64,000 bases of DNA from Closterium sp. NIES-65 (Eukaryota; Streptophyta; Zygnematophyceae; Desmidiales; Closteriaceae). The position numbers were made by a program, and so were the translations under genes. Numbering within the stretch: the stretch's first letter is position 1; each line of letters begins with the position of its first letter. A model generated the notes under the pieces. The model saw only the letters and a program-made list of their open reading frames with translations, was not told where the DNA came from and did not search any database. Location: contig CANXME010002049.1 in the NCBI GenBank assembly GCA_948144175.1, forward strand, positions 1 to 64,000, read 5' to 3'. Positions 8,518-19,509 of this stretch are shown here, in pieces.

Positions 8518-8604
8518 CTCATCGAGCACGTTCACAATCTCCCGCCCGCACTCTCTCTCCCTGCCGGTCACACTCGACACCAGCCACCCCCTGCTGCCAT
8601 TCGC
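8518..8604 (-). pseudogene. THUMPD1/TAN1-like exon A (partial gene)
   Basis: Minus-strand exon ending GATGAG|GTGAGGC. It reads SRGWLVSSVTGRERECGREIVNVLDE at most, of which GRERECGREIVNVLDE matches the family's N-terminal 'GxxGxLxTCxxxxERxxxxEAxxLL' segment. The 5' boundary is uncertain (acceptor either CCTCAG near 8630 or GGCAG near 8596). The basic N-terminus expected upstream was not found. Phase 0 agrees with exon B. Confidence 0.6.
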
Positions 8605-8714
8605 GATAGGGCCCGCTCCCCCTCCACTCTGAGGCGCACGAGAGGGAGGCGCCGAAGAGGGAAGGAGGAGGATCAAAGGAACAATTTACTTTGTTTCGAC
8701 TCCAACAACAACAA

Positions 8715-8819
8715 GCCCGCACTCTCTCTCCCTGCTGGTCACACTCCACACCAGCCACCCCCTGTTGCCATTCGCGATGGGGCCCGCTCCCCCTCCACTC
8801 TGAGGCGCACGAGAGGGAG
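8715..8819 (-). repeat. Duplicate of exon A region (echo A1) and further fragment at 9160-9205
   Basis: 8715-8819 repeats 8544-8648 at an offset of 171 bp, including the NRGWLVWSVTSRERECG reading, but departs right where exon A continues to its donor. A shorter relative (AAAGRERECR) lies at 9160-9205. So exon A, like B and C, is preceded by truncated copies. Confidence 0.65.
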
Positions 8820-9040
8820 GAGCAGAAGGGGGAGGGGCACGAGGGGGAGGGGCGGAGCAGAAGGAGCAGAGGGGGGAGGAGCAGAAGACGGATGAGCAGA
8901 GGGGGGAGGAGAAGAATGGGGAGGAGGAGAAGGGGGAGGAGGAGAAATGGGGGAGGGGAGAAGGGTGAGGAGGAACAGCAGGTGGGGGCACAGAAGGGAG
9001 AGGAGGAGAGGAGCAGAAGGGGGGGGAGCAGAAGTAAGAA
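8820..9040 (+). repeat. Purine-rich GAGGAGCAGAAGGGG tract
   Basis: Degenerate 12-15-bp purine repeat on the plus strand (GGAGGAGCAGAAGGGGGAGG type), giving low-complexity frames on both strands. No gene. Copy at 27229-27449. Confidence 0.7.
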
Positions 9041-9230
9041 ACGGTTGCAAACCACCTCCAATCCCTCCCCCTGCCAGCCCCCTTGCTGCCATACATTCTG
9101 GGCGCCGCCTTCCCCCCATTCTGGATCATAGGGTTTAGGGTGAAGGAGCAAAGGAAGAAACAATCGATCCTTCACCTGCACTCTCGCTCCCTGCCTGCTG
9201 CTGCCCGCCGCCACTTCGAAAGAGGAGATC

Positions 9231-9345
9231 GAGGTTGGGGTTTTGGGTGCATGGGAGAGAGCGAGCAACAACAAAGGGTTTCGGGTTTTGGGTGCATGGG
9301 AGAGAGCGAGCAACAACCAAGAGTTTCGGGTTTTGGTTGCATGGC
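9231..9345 (+). repeat. 51-bp tandem repeat, about 2.3 copies
   Basis: GGTTTTGGGTGCATGGGAGA recurs at about 51-bp spacing, ending in GCGAGCAACAAC. Minor GGTTTAGGG-like text nearby is not telomeric. Copy at 27640-27754. Confidence 0.75.
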
Positions 9346-9469
9346 AACGGAGATTCGTGGGCCGGGATGTGGGAGGGAAGAGAGACGGCGGGGGTGGGGG
9401 GAGGGGAAGGGGGACAGCAGGGGTGGGGGGAGGGGAAGGGGGACAGCGGGCGACACGGGCCGGACGGGT

Positions 9470-9636
9470 GAGGACCAGAGGAGAGAGGCGACGGCGGGAA
9501 AATCCGCTCTGTGTAAGACCAAGTGCTCAAAGCGATATCAGGACCAGAGGGGAGAGGCGACAGCGGAAAAATCTGCTCTGTGTAAACCTAAGTGATCAAG
9601 GCGATCTGAGGACCAGAGGGGAGAGGCGGCGCCGTG
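9470..9636 (+). repeat. About 67-70-bp tandem repeat, 2.4 copies
   Basis: GAGGACCAGAGGGGAGAGGC recurs at 9470, about 9539 and about 9608, each followed (first two) by AAATCxGCTCTGTGTAA. Unit 2 copy at 27879-28045. Confidence 0.75.
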
Positions 9637-9639
9637 GGA

Positions 9640-10300
9640 GCACACGATGGGAGGAGGAGAAGAGAAGGGGGGAGGGAAGACGGAGGTGTGTGCGCGAGCG
9701 GGAGGAGAGGGCACGAAAGGAAAGGGGGGGAAGGGGTTGAAGAGGAAGGGCGGGAAGTGGGGCGGATCGGGCTGGTGAGCGCACGCCGCCGCGGAGATCA
9801 CAGCGGCGACGCCGCCAATCATAGCAGCGGCGACGCGCAACGGATGCTGCCGCGACTCGCGACCGAAACGCGACTGAACGCGCCTGCAGAATTGTCGCTG
9901 ATTATCGTCGTTATTCGTCTGTCAGCCAAGAAAAACATTGGTACACGCCTGCCGGGCGGTTTATGTTGACTAATGCGTCGCGACATAAGTTTAAAGGCTC
10001 ACAGCGTTCAGGTATCGCGACTTGTGCCGCTTCGATTTCCCCCGACCTCCATTACCGCTCCGATTGCCCTCCGCCTCGCGCTTTCCGCGACCCATGTGCG
10101 ATTGTATGGCCGTGGCTACCGATCAAACGAGGGAAACGGTCAGGGGCTGATGTTTACAACAATAATATATATTTCAACTTATACAAATTCTTCTCAGGAC
10201 CAGTAGCACAAACCTCCAATCATAGGTGATTAGCGGGGTTCAATGCCCGCCTGGTTCTTTTGTTTTATCCACCTCAAGGCTCCGTTTCCATTCAAATCTT
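9640..10300. other. Low-repeat stretch, no gene assigned
   Basis: This part of the module is less repetitive and has normal composition. It includes CGCGAC-rich DNA (9780-9880) and an AT-rich patch (10150-10195). A minus-strand frame opens MIGGVAAVISAAACAHQ at about 9822, which could be an N-terminal exon, but nothing supports it further. A TTTAAACTTAT patch at 9983-9993 on the minus strand is a weak TATA candidate. Same at offset +18409. Confidence 0.35.
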
Positions 10301-10302
10301 AT

Positions 10303-10480
10303 CTAAAGGTGTTTTCTTACTGCTCTGGGGCATTCTTCTTTCATATCATACTCGTCGTCGCATCCCTTCTTGTTGTAAGCCTTAACCATCTTGACTGGTT
10401 TTTTCCGGACGTGCTTGTCGTCTACACCTTCGTTGTGTTGCTTCGTTGGTGTAGGAGATTTTTCTTTACTGGCACACCTC
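10303..10480 (-). CDS. Possible terminal exon of unknown gene (Lys-rich, about 54 aa)
   Basis: Minus strand reads KEKSPTPTKQHNEGVDDKHV, then a Lys-rich stretch and ...ECPRAVRKHL before TAG. Its composition is unlike the flanking repeats and looks protein-like. It could be the last exon of a minus-strand gene whose upstream part lay in the 21-bp array region. Exact copy at 28712-28889; absent from units 3 and 4. No family recognised. Confidence 0.25.
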
Positions 10481-10610
10481 GACCACCACACTGGCACGCC
10501 CCATGCCCTGTCACCTCACCCATGTGCTCTACAGCAGGGCTACTGGCGTCACGCCCCACCACCAGCACCAGGCTATCAGCAGCGAGTCCAGCACCCACAC
10601 ACCCCGTGCC

Positions 10611-13600
10611 CTGCTCTGCTGCACCACTCACCTGCTCTGCTGCACCACTCACCTGCTCTGCCGCACCACTCACCTGCTCTGCTGCACCACTCACCTGCTC
10701 AGCCGCACCACTCACCTGCTCTGCTGCACCACTCACCTGCTCTGCCGCACCACTCACCTGCTCTGCCGCACCACTCACCTGCTCTGCCGCACCACTCACC
10801 TGCTCTGCCGCACCACTCACCTGCTCTGCCGCACCACTCACCTGCTCTGCCGCACCACCCACCTGCTCTGCCGCACCACCCACCTGCTCTGCCGCACCAC
10901 TCACCTGCTCTGCCGCACCACCCACCTGCTCTGCCGCACCACTCACCTGCTCTGCTGCACACTCACCTGCTCTGCCGCACCACTCACCTGCTCTGCCGCA
11001 CCACTCACCTGCTCTGCCGCACCACTCACCTGCTCTGCCGCACCACTCACCTGCTCTGCCGCACCACTCACCTGCTCTGCCGCACCACTCACCTGCTCTG
11101 CCGCACCACTGACCTGCTCTGCCGCACCACTCACCTGCTCTGCCGCACCACTCACCTGCTCTGCCGCACCACTCACCTGCTCTGCCGCACCACTCACCTG
11201 CTCTGCCGCACCACTCACCTGCTCTGCCGCACCACTCACCTGCTCTGCCGCACCACTCACCTGCTCTGCCGCACCACTCACCTGCTCTGCCGCACCACTC
11301 ACCTGCTCTGCCGCACCACTCACCTGCTCTGCCGCACCACTCACCTGCTCTGCCGCACCACTCACCTGCTCTGCCGCACCACTCACCTGCTCTGCCGCAC
11401 CACTCACCTGCTCTGCCGCACCACTCACCTGCTCTGCCGCACCCCGCACCACTCACCTGCTCTGCCGCACCACTCACCTGCTCTGCTGCACCACTCACCT
11501 GCTCTGCTGCACCACTCACCTGCTCTGCCGCACCACTCACCTGCTCTGCCGCACCACTCACCTGCTCTGCTGCACCACTCACCTGCTCTGCTGCACCACT
11601 CACCTGCTCTGCTGCACCACTCACCTGCTCTGCTGCACCACTCACCTGCTCTGCTGCACCACTCACCTGCTCTGCTGCACCACTCACCTGCTCTGCCGCA
11701 CCACTCACCTGCTCTGCCGCACCACTCACCTGCTCTGCCGCACCACTCACCTGCTCTGCCGCACCACTCACCTGCTCTGCCGCACCACTCACCTGCTCTG
11801 CCGCACCACTCACCTGCTCTGCCGCACCACTCACCTGCTCTGCCGCACCACTCACCTGCTCTGCTGCACCACTCACCTGCTCTGCCGCACCACTCACCTG
11901 CTCTGCCGCACCACTCACCTGCTCTGCCGCACCACTCACCTGCTCTGCCTGCACCACTCACCTGCTCTGCCTGCACCACTCACCTGCTCTGCCGCACCAC
12001 TCACCTGCTCTGCCGCACCACTCACCTGCTCTGCCGCACCACTCACCTGCTCTGCCGCACCACTCACCTGCTCTGCCGCACCACTCACCTGCTCTGCCGC
12101 ACCACTCACCTGCTCTGCCGCACCACTCACCTGCTCTGCCGCACCACTCACCTGCTCTGCCGCACCACTCACCTGCTCTGCCGCACCACTCACCTGCTCT
12201 GCCGCACCACTCACCTGCTCTGCCGCACCACTCACCTGCTCTGCCGCACCACTCACCTGCTCTGCCGCACCACTCACCTGCTCTGCCGCACCACTCACCT
12301 GCTCTGCCGCACCACTCACCTGCTCTGCCGCACCACTCACCTGCTCTGCCGCACCACTCACCTGCTCTGCCGCACCACTCACCTGCTCTGCCGCACCACT
12401 CACCTGCTCTGCCGCACCACTCACCTGCTCTGCCGCACCACTCACCTGCTCTGCCGCACCACTCACCTGCTCTGCCGCACCACTCACCTGCTCTGCCGCA
12501 CCACTCACCTGCTCTGCTGCACCACTCACCTGCTCTGCCGCACCACTCACCTGCTCTGCCGCACCACTCACCTGCTCTGCCGCACCACTCACCTGCTCTG
12601 CCGCACCACTCACCTGCTCTGCCGCACCACTCACCTGCTCTGCCGCACCACTCACCTGCTCTGCCGCACCACTCACCTGCTCTGCCGCACCACTCACCTG
12701 CTCTGCCGCACCACTCACCTGCTCTGCCTGCACCACTCACCTGCTCTGCCGCACCACTCACCTGCTCTGCCGCACCACTCACCTGCTCTGCCGCACCACT
12801 CACCTGCTCTGCCGCACCACTCACCTGCTCTGCCGCACCACTCACCTGCTCTGCCGCACCACTCACCTGCTCTGCCGCACCACTCACCTGCTCTGCTGCA
12901 CCACTCACCTGCTCTGCCGCACCACTCACCTGCTCTGCCGCACCACTCACCTGCTCTGCCGCACCACTCACCTGCTCTGCTGCACCACTCACCTGCTCTG
13001 CCGCACCACTCACCTGCTCTGCCGCACCACTCACCTGCTCTGCCGCACCACTCACCTGCTCTGCCGCACCACTCACCTGCTCTGCCGCACCACTCACCTG
13101 CTCTGCCGCACCACTCACCTGCTCTGCCGCACCACTCACCTGCTCTGCGCACCACTCACCTGCTCTGCCGCACCACTCACCTGCTCTGCCGCACCACTCA
13201 CCTGCTCTGCCGCACCACTCACCTGCTCTGCCGCACCACTCACCTGCTCTGCCGCACCACTCAACCTGCTCTGCCGCACCACTCACCTGCTCTGCCGCAC
13301 CACTCACCTGCTCTGCCGCACCACTCACCTGCTCTGCCGCACCACTCACCTGCTCTGCCGCACCACTCACCTGCTCTGCCGCACCACTCACCTGCTCTGC
13401 CGCACCACTCACCTGCTCTGCCGCACCACTCACCTGCTCTGCCGCACCACTCACCTGCTCTGCCGCACCACTCACCTGCTCTGCCGCACCACTCACCTGC
13501 TCTGCCGCACCACTCACCTGCTCTGCCGCACACTCACCTGCTCTGCCGCACCACTCACCTGCTCTGCCGCACCACTCACCTGCTCTGCCGCACCACTCAC

Positions 13601-16600
13601 CTGCTCTGCCGCACCACTCACCTGCTCTGCCGCACCACTCACCTGCTCTGCCGCACCACTCACCTGCTCTGCCGCACCACTCACCTGCTCTGCCGCACCA
13701 CTCACCTGCTCTGCTGCACCACTCACCTGCTCTGCCGCACCACTCACCTGCTCTGCCGCACCACTCACCTGCTCTGCCGCACCACTCACCTGCTCTGCCG
13801 CACCACTCACCTGCTCTGCCGCACCACTCACCTGCTCTGCCGCACCACTCACCTGCTCTGCCGCACCACTCACCTGCTCTGCCGCACCACTCACCTGCTC
13901 TGCCGCACCACTCACCTGCTCTGCCGCACCACTCACCTGCTCTGCCGCACCACTCACCTGCTCTGCCGCACCACTCACCTGCTCTGCCGCACCACTCACC
14001 TGCTCTGCCGCACCACTCACCTGCTCTGCCGCACCACTCACCTGCTCTGCCGCACCACTCACCTGCTCTGCCGCACCACTCACCTGCTCTGGCACCTGCC
14101 GCACCACTCACCTGCTCTGCCGCACCACTCACCTGCTCTGCCGCACCACTCACCTGCTCTGCCTGCACCACTCACCTGCTCTGCCGCACCACTCACCTGC
14201 TCTGCCGCACCACTCACCTGCTCTGCCGCACCACTCACCTGCTCTGCCGCACCACTCACCTGCTCTGCCGCACCACTCACCTGCTCTGCCACACCACTCA
14301 CCTGCTCTGCCGCACCACTCACCTGCTCTGCTGCACCACTCACCTGCTCTGCCGCACCATCTCACCTGCTCTGCCGCACCACTCACCTGCTCTGCCGCAC
14401 CACTCACCTGCTCTGCCGCACCACTCACCTGCTCTGCCGCACCACTCACCTGCTCTGCTGCACCACTCACCTGCTCTGCCGCACCACTCACCTGCTCTGC
14501 CGCACCACTCACCTGCTCTGCCGCACCACTCACCTGCTCTGCCGCACCACTCACCTGCTCTGCCGCACCACTCACCTGCTCTGCCGCACCACTCAGCTGC
14601 TCTGCCGCACCACTCACCTGCTCTGCTGCACCACTCACCTGCTCTGCTGCACCACTCACCTGCTCTGCCGCACCTACTCACCTGCTCTGCCGCACCACTC
14701 ACCTGCTCTGCCGCACCACTCACCTGCTCTGCCGCACCACTCACCTGCTCTGCCGCACCACTCACCTGCTCTGCCGCACCACTCACCTGCTCTGCCGCAC
14801 CACTCACCTGCTCTGCCGCACCACTCACCTGCTCTGCCGCACCACTCACCTGCTCTGCCGCACCACTCACCTGCTCTGCCGCACCACTCACCTGCTCTGC
14901 CGCACCACTCACCTGCTCTGCTGCACCACTCACCTGCTCTGCCGCACCACTCACCTGCTCTGCCGCACCACTCACCTGCTCTGCCGCACCACTCACCTGC
15001 TCTGCCGCACCACTCACCTGCTCTGCCGCACCACTCACCTGCTCTGCCGCACCACTCACCTGCTCTGCCGCACCACTCACCTGCTCTGCCGCACCACTCA
15101 CCTGCTCTGCCGCACCACTCACCTGCTCTGCCGCACCACTCACCTGCTCTGCCGCACCACTCACCTGCTCTGCCGCACCACTCACCTGCTCTGCCGCACC
15201 ACTCACCTGCTCTGCCGCACCACTCACCTGCTCTGCCGCACCACTCACCTGCTCTGCCGCACCACTCACCTGCTCTGCCGCACCACTCACCTGCTCTGCC
15301 GCACCACTCACCTGCTCTGCCGCACCACTCACCTGCTCTGCCGCACCACTCACCTGCTCTGCCGCACCACTCACCTGCTCTGCCGCACCACTCACCTGCT
15401 CTGCCGCACCACTCACCTGCTCTGCCGCACCACTCACCTGCTCTGCCGCACCACTCACCTGCTCTGCCGCACCACTCACCTGCTCTGCCGCACCACTCAC
15501 CTGCTCTGCCGCACCACTCACCTGCTCTGCCGCACCACTCACCTGCTCTGCCGCACCACTCACCTGCTCTGCCGCACCACTCACCTGCTCTGCCGCACCA
15601 CTCACCTGCTCTGCCGCACCACTCACCTGCTCTGCCGCACCACTCACCTGCTCTGCCGCACCACTCACCTGCTCTGCCGCACCACTCACCTGCTCTGCTG
15701 CACCACTCACCTGCTCTGCCGCACCACTCACCTGCTCTGCCGCACCACTCACCTGCTCTGCCGCACCACTCACCTGCTCTGCTGCACCACTCACCTGCTC
15801 TGCCGCACCACTCACCTGCTCTGCCGCACCACTCACCTGCTCTGCCGCACCACTCACCTGCTCTGCCGCACCACTCACCTGCTCTGCCGCACCACTCACC
15901 TGCTCTGCCGCACCACTCACCTGCTCTGCCGCACCACTCACCTGCTCTGCCGCACCACTCACCTGCTCTGCTGCACCACTCACCTGCTCTGCCGCACCAC
16001 TCACCTGCTCTGCCGCACCACTCACCTGCTCTGCCGCACCACTCACCTGCTCTGCCGCACCACTCACCTGCTCTGCCGCACCACTCACCTGCTCTGCCGC
16101 ACCACTCACCTGCTCTGCCGCACCACTCACCTGCTCTGCCGCACCACTCACCTGCTCTGCTGCACCACTCACCTGCTCTGCCGCACCACTCACCTGCTCT
16201 GCCGCACCACTCACCTGCTCTGCCGCACCACTCACCTGCTCTGCCGCACCACTCACCTGCTCTGCCTGCACCACCCACCTGCTCTGCCGCACCACCCACC
16301 TGCTCTGCCGCACCACTCACCCTGCTCTGCCGCACCACCCACCTGCTCTGCCGCACCACTCACCTGCTCTGCCGCACCACTCACCTGCTCTGCCGCACCA
16401 CCCACCTGCTCTGCCGCACCACTCACCTGCTCTGCCGCACCACCCACCTGCTCTGCCGCACCACTCACCTGCTCTGCCGCACCACACACCTGCTCTGCCG
16501 CACCACCCACCTGCTCTGCCGCACCACTCACCTGCTCTGCCGCACCACCCACCTGCTCTGCCGCACCACTCACCTGCTCTGCCGCACCACTCCACCTGCT

Positions 16601-17338
16601 CTGCCGCACCACTCACCTGCTCTGCCGCACCACTCACCTGCTCTGCTCTGCCGCACCACTCACCTGCTCTGCCGCACCACTCACCTGCTCTGCCGCACCA
16701 CTCACCTGCTCTGCCGCACCACCCACCTGCTCTGCCGCACCACTCACATGCTCTGCCGCACCACTCACCTGCTCTGCCGCACCACTCACCTGCTCTGCCG
16801 CACCACTCACCTGCTCTGCTGCACCACTCACCTGCTCTGCCGCACCACTCACCTGCTCTGCCGCACCACTCACCTGCTCTGCCGCACCACTCACCTGCTC
16901 TGCCGCACCACTCACCTGCTCTGCCGCACACTCACCTGCTCTGCCGCACCACTCACCTGCTCTGCCGCACCACTCACCTGCTCTGCCGCACCACTCACTG
17001 CTCTGCCGCACCACCTCACCTCTGCCGCACCACTCACCTGCTCTGCCGCACCACTCACCTGCTCTGCCGCACCACTCACCTGCTCTGCCGCACCACTCAC
17101 CTGCTCTGCCGCACCACTCACCTGCTCTGCCGCACCACTCACCTGCTCTGCCGCACCACTCACCTGCTCTGCCGCACCACTCACCTGCTCTGCCGCACCA
17201 CTCACCTGCTCTGCCGCACCACTCACCTGCTCTGCTGCACCACTCACCTGCTCTGCCGCACCACTCACCTGCTCTGCCGCACCACTCACCTGCTCTGCTG
17301 CACCACTCACCTGCTCTGCTGCACCACTCACCTGCTCT
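10611..17338 (-). repeat. 21-bp minisatellite, array 1, about 320 copies
   Basis: Tandem 21-bp units containing CTCTGCCGCACCACTCACC. Read on the minus strand each unit contains GAGCAG|GTGAGTGG, a near-consensus 5' splice site. Variants: TGC/CGC in the GCYGCAC position, CACCCAC, CACACAC and ACATG forms. None of the three plus frames contains a stop, so indels never close the plus ORF; on the minus strand two frames are open (GAAEQVS and GEWCGRA heptads) and the third has TGA in every unit. These long frames are therefore not evidence of genes. Confidence 0.97.
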
Positions 17339-17620
17339 CGGGCATCTCTGCACCCCCTAAACCTCCTTAACAACTGAGGCTCAACACCCTTTCTCTTCCT
17401 TGCACCTCCATCACTCCCTCTATGTCGCTCGCTGCCCTTCGTGTCTCTCTCTTTCTATCCCAGCCCAATGGTGGAAGTGAAGCTTGTCCCGGTCAGCATC
17501 CAACCAATCAATCTGTTGGCGTAACCACGGTGCTGAATGGCGAAAATCGGTCACACTTGACGATCAGTCGAGCAAGAGCGATTGTCCCCGGCGAGACGAT
17601 ATCAACGGCTCTCTTTGCGC
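17339..17620. other. Unit tail
   Basis: Starts CGGGCATCTCTGCACCCC directly after the last 21-bp unit. It includes a CTTTCTATCCCAG acceptor-like site (17449-17461) followed by a plus-strand open frame (17422-17715) that crosses into the next unit. No recognised product. Same tail at 36342-36623 and 41881-42162. Confidence 0.5.
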
Positions 17621-18338
17621 GGGCAAAGAAAAAGGTCGGTCGTACGAGTGCGTACGCGTTGGTGCATGTACGGTTATGTACATATGCGTCGCGTACGAGT
17701 GTGTACGGTAGGTAGACGCACTACGTGCATGAAGGCATACGTACGCATGCATACGTATGTCTACGCGCATCTAGGTTAAACAGGTAGGTACCAGACATGC
17801 GAGTATTCATGCGTATACGCATGCAGATGCGCACGTTCCTTAATATTCAGCTCATTATTCCAGAGCTAATTTGTCATTGATTTGTTGACCTACATGCATA
17901 AGCTCCAGATTACACAAATAGATTTGTCAACTAACATGTGTAGCTTGTAAATCAGCAACATCAATTCTGTTTACTGCCATGTGGAAAGCTGTAGTTTTGC
18001 AAGATACTGTTTTGCTGTTCTCGTTTTGGGCACAGCTAACGAGCGAAACCTATTCGCGCTGCGAATTTGTCACTGTAAATGCTGGCACATTCACTTTGGG
18101 TCGCACTCGCTGTATCGGAGTGTCGGACTGCATATACGCAGGGCACCCAAACCGACTTTCCGACTTTGTCACTGCGCTGCCGACGTAGCACTGTGCAGAA
18201 CGCTACTTCAGTACATCCACTTTGCACCACGAACCCACGTTCGTTCAGGGGGACCAAGCAAGCCAGAAAGTGCACGAAACGTGATGTGAGTGGGCTGGGC
18301 TCACAATCGCTCACCTAACTCCCACTCCCGTTTTTCAG

Positions 18339-18433
18339 ACCTCGATTCTTATCATCCGCCACTCTATCTCAACTCAACATCCGAGCCTCTCTTCTAGATC
18401 GCCCTCCGCCATGGGGCATGGCATCACCATTTC
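18339..18433 (+). other. Exon-like block 1, unit 2 copy (block 2 at about 18515-18602 has lost its donor)
   Basis: Same acceptor, ATGGGGCATGG and GTAAGCC as unit 1. The neighbouring block 2 ends TTTCTTAAGCC, so its splice donor is gone, as in units 3 and 4. Confidence 0.4.
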
Positions 18434-19312
18434 GTAAGCCTGCTTTCTTAGTCGCAGTCACGCTATCGTAGTTTCGTTTTTCGTGATTTCATTTGCTATT
18501 TTTTTTTTTTCCAGATCTCGTTTCAATCTCAAGCCATTCTACTCAAGAGCGCAGCCTCTCTTTTGGATCGCCATCCGCCATGGGCCATGGCATTAGTATT
18601 TCTTAAGCCCGCTTTCTTACTCACGCTATCTTCAGTCTTGTTTCCAGTAATTTCGTTTTCTTCGTAGATTCCCTCTTCTTAGCTCCGTTTGTTCCGATTT
18701 CTGCTTGTCCTTGTTCGTGCTGACGTGTGCATGGTCATGGCAGGCACGCTGCAGCCAGCACAAGCTCGTCATCTGCCGTTCCAGGAGCCAGCAGCAATGC
18801 GGCATTCCACATCCAAAATCTGCCACCAAACATGGCGATTTCCGTTTAGCTCCGCTTCAGGGCGCCGATGCCACGCCGCTGTCACGCCGCCGATTGCCAT
18901 GCCGCTGACACGCCAACGACAACGACGACGCTGCTCATGGCGCTCTGGGGAACGTTGAGACATCCAGGCCACCCTCACCCCTCCCCTTTCTGCCAGGTAC
19001 CAGTGCAGCGCTTGCCCATTTGAGCATGTCTCACCCACCCCCTCCCCTCTTTCCCCACTTCCCCCCTTCTGCCAGGTGCCTTCCCATGCCCTGCATGGTG
19101 CCTTCTCATGCCCTGCCCGGTAAATTCTCATGCCCTGCATGGTGCCTTGGCATGCCCTGCCAGGTGCATTCGCATTCCCTGCATGGTGACTTTCATTTCC
19201 TGCCAGGTAAGGGGGTAAGGGGGTTTAGGGTGCTCCCCCCGCTCACTTGCCCTGCTCCCCCCGCTCACTTGCTCTGCTCCCCCACCCCAACTCCTCCCCT
19301 CCCCTTGCGCAG

Positions 19313-19500
19313 GTGCCAGTTTCTCCTGTCGCCAAGATGAAGATACTTTGCACAGGGAGCAGCTGCGTTGCCAGCTGCTTGTGTGGCCGTCCCTGTTCAT
19401 CCATGCGCGGGACATGAGAGAGAACAAGGGAGAGAAACAGAAGCAGGAGGAGGGAGCGCAGCGCCATGCCATGCCGCATGGCCCACCAAACCAGCCCCGG
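19313..19500 (+). pseudogene. Exon 1693-1881 copy in unit 2, frameshifted
   Basis: 188 bp instead of 189. The missing A at GGAGCAG shifts the frame, and the donor is CCCCGG|GTGCG rather than CAG|GTGCG. Followed directly by the 40-bp array. Confidence 0.5.
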
Positions 19501-19509
19501 GTGCGTTGT

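Larger units (their letters stand above)
1..17620. repeat. Macrosatellite unit 1 (complete module, left edge at window start)
   Basis: The window opens with GGGCAAAGAAAAAGGTCGG, which recurs at 17621, 36624 and (one G shorter) 42163, marking a head-to-tail array. Unit 1 carries the full set of blocks: leader, plus-strand exon-like blocks, 40-bp array (about 28 copies), 22-bp and 14-bp arrays, TAN1-like remnant, 21-bp array (about 320 copies) and tail. Its first kilobase differs from units 2-4 at scattered sites, while 6100-10600 looks the same as 24509-29009 (offset 18409). The sequence may begin before the window, so the true unit edge is arbitrary. Confidence 0.93.

Noticed and set aside
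10226-10252. tRNA or SINE B-box-like GGGGTTCAATGCCC
   Set aside because: No cloverleaf, A box or terminator found around it.
14340-16316. Minus-strand GAAEQVS heptad frame resembling a coiled coil
   Set aside because: Same periodicity artefact. Indels switch it to GEWCGRA and to a stop-containing frame, and each unit carries a splice donor.
10611-17338. CRISPR array
   Set aside because: Units are contiguous 21-mers with no variable spacers, and the DNA is eukaryotic.
10391-17377. Giant ORFs (over 2000 codons) of PALPHHS, LLCRTTH or TCSAAPL heptads, and similar at 28652-36380 and 38232-41912
   Set aside because: The 21-bp unit is a multiple of three and has no stop in any of the three plus frames, so openness is automatic and survives indels. 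No codon bias or start context supports translation.
18689-18958. 89-aa ORF as a real gene in units 2-4
   Set aside because: Reading frame depends on the length of one A-run that differs from unit 1, and half the peptide is not shared in frame.
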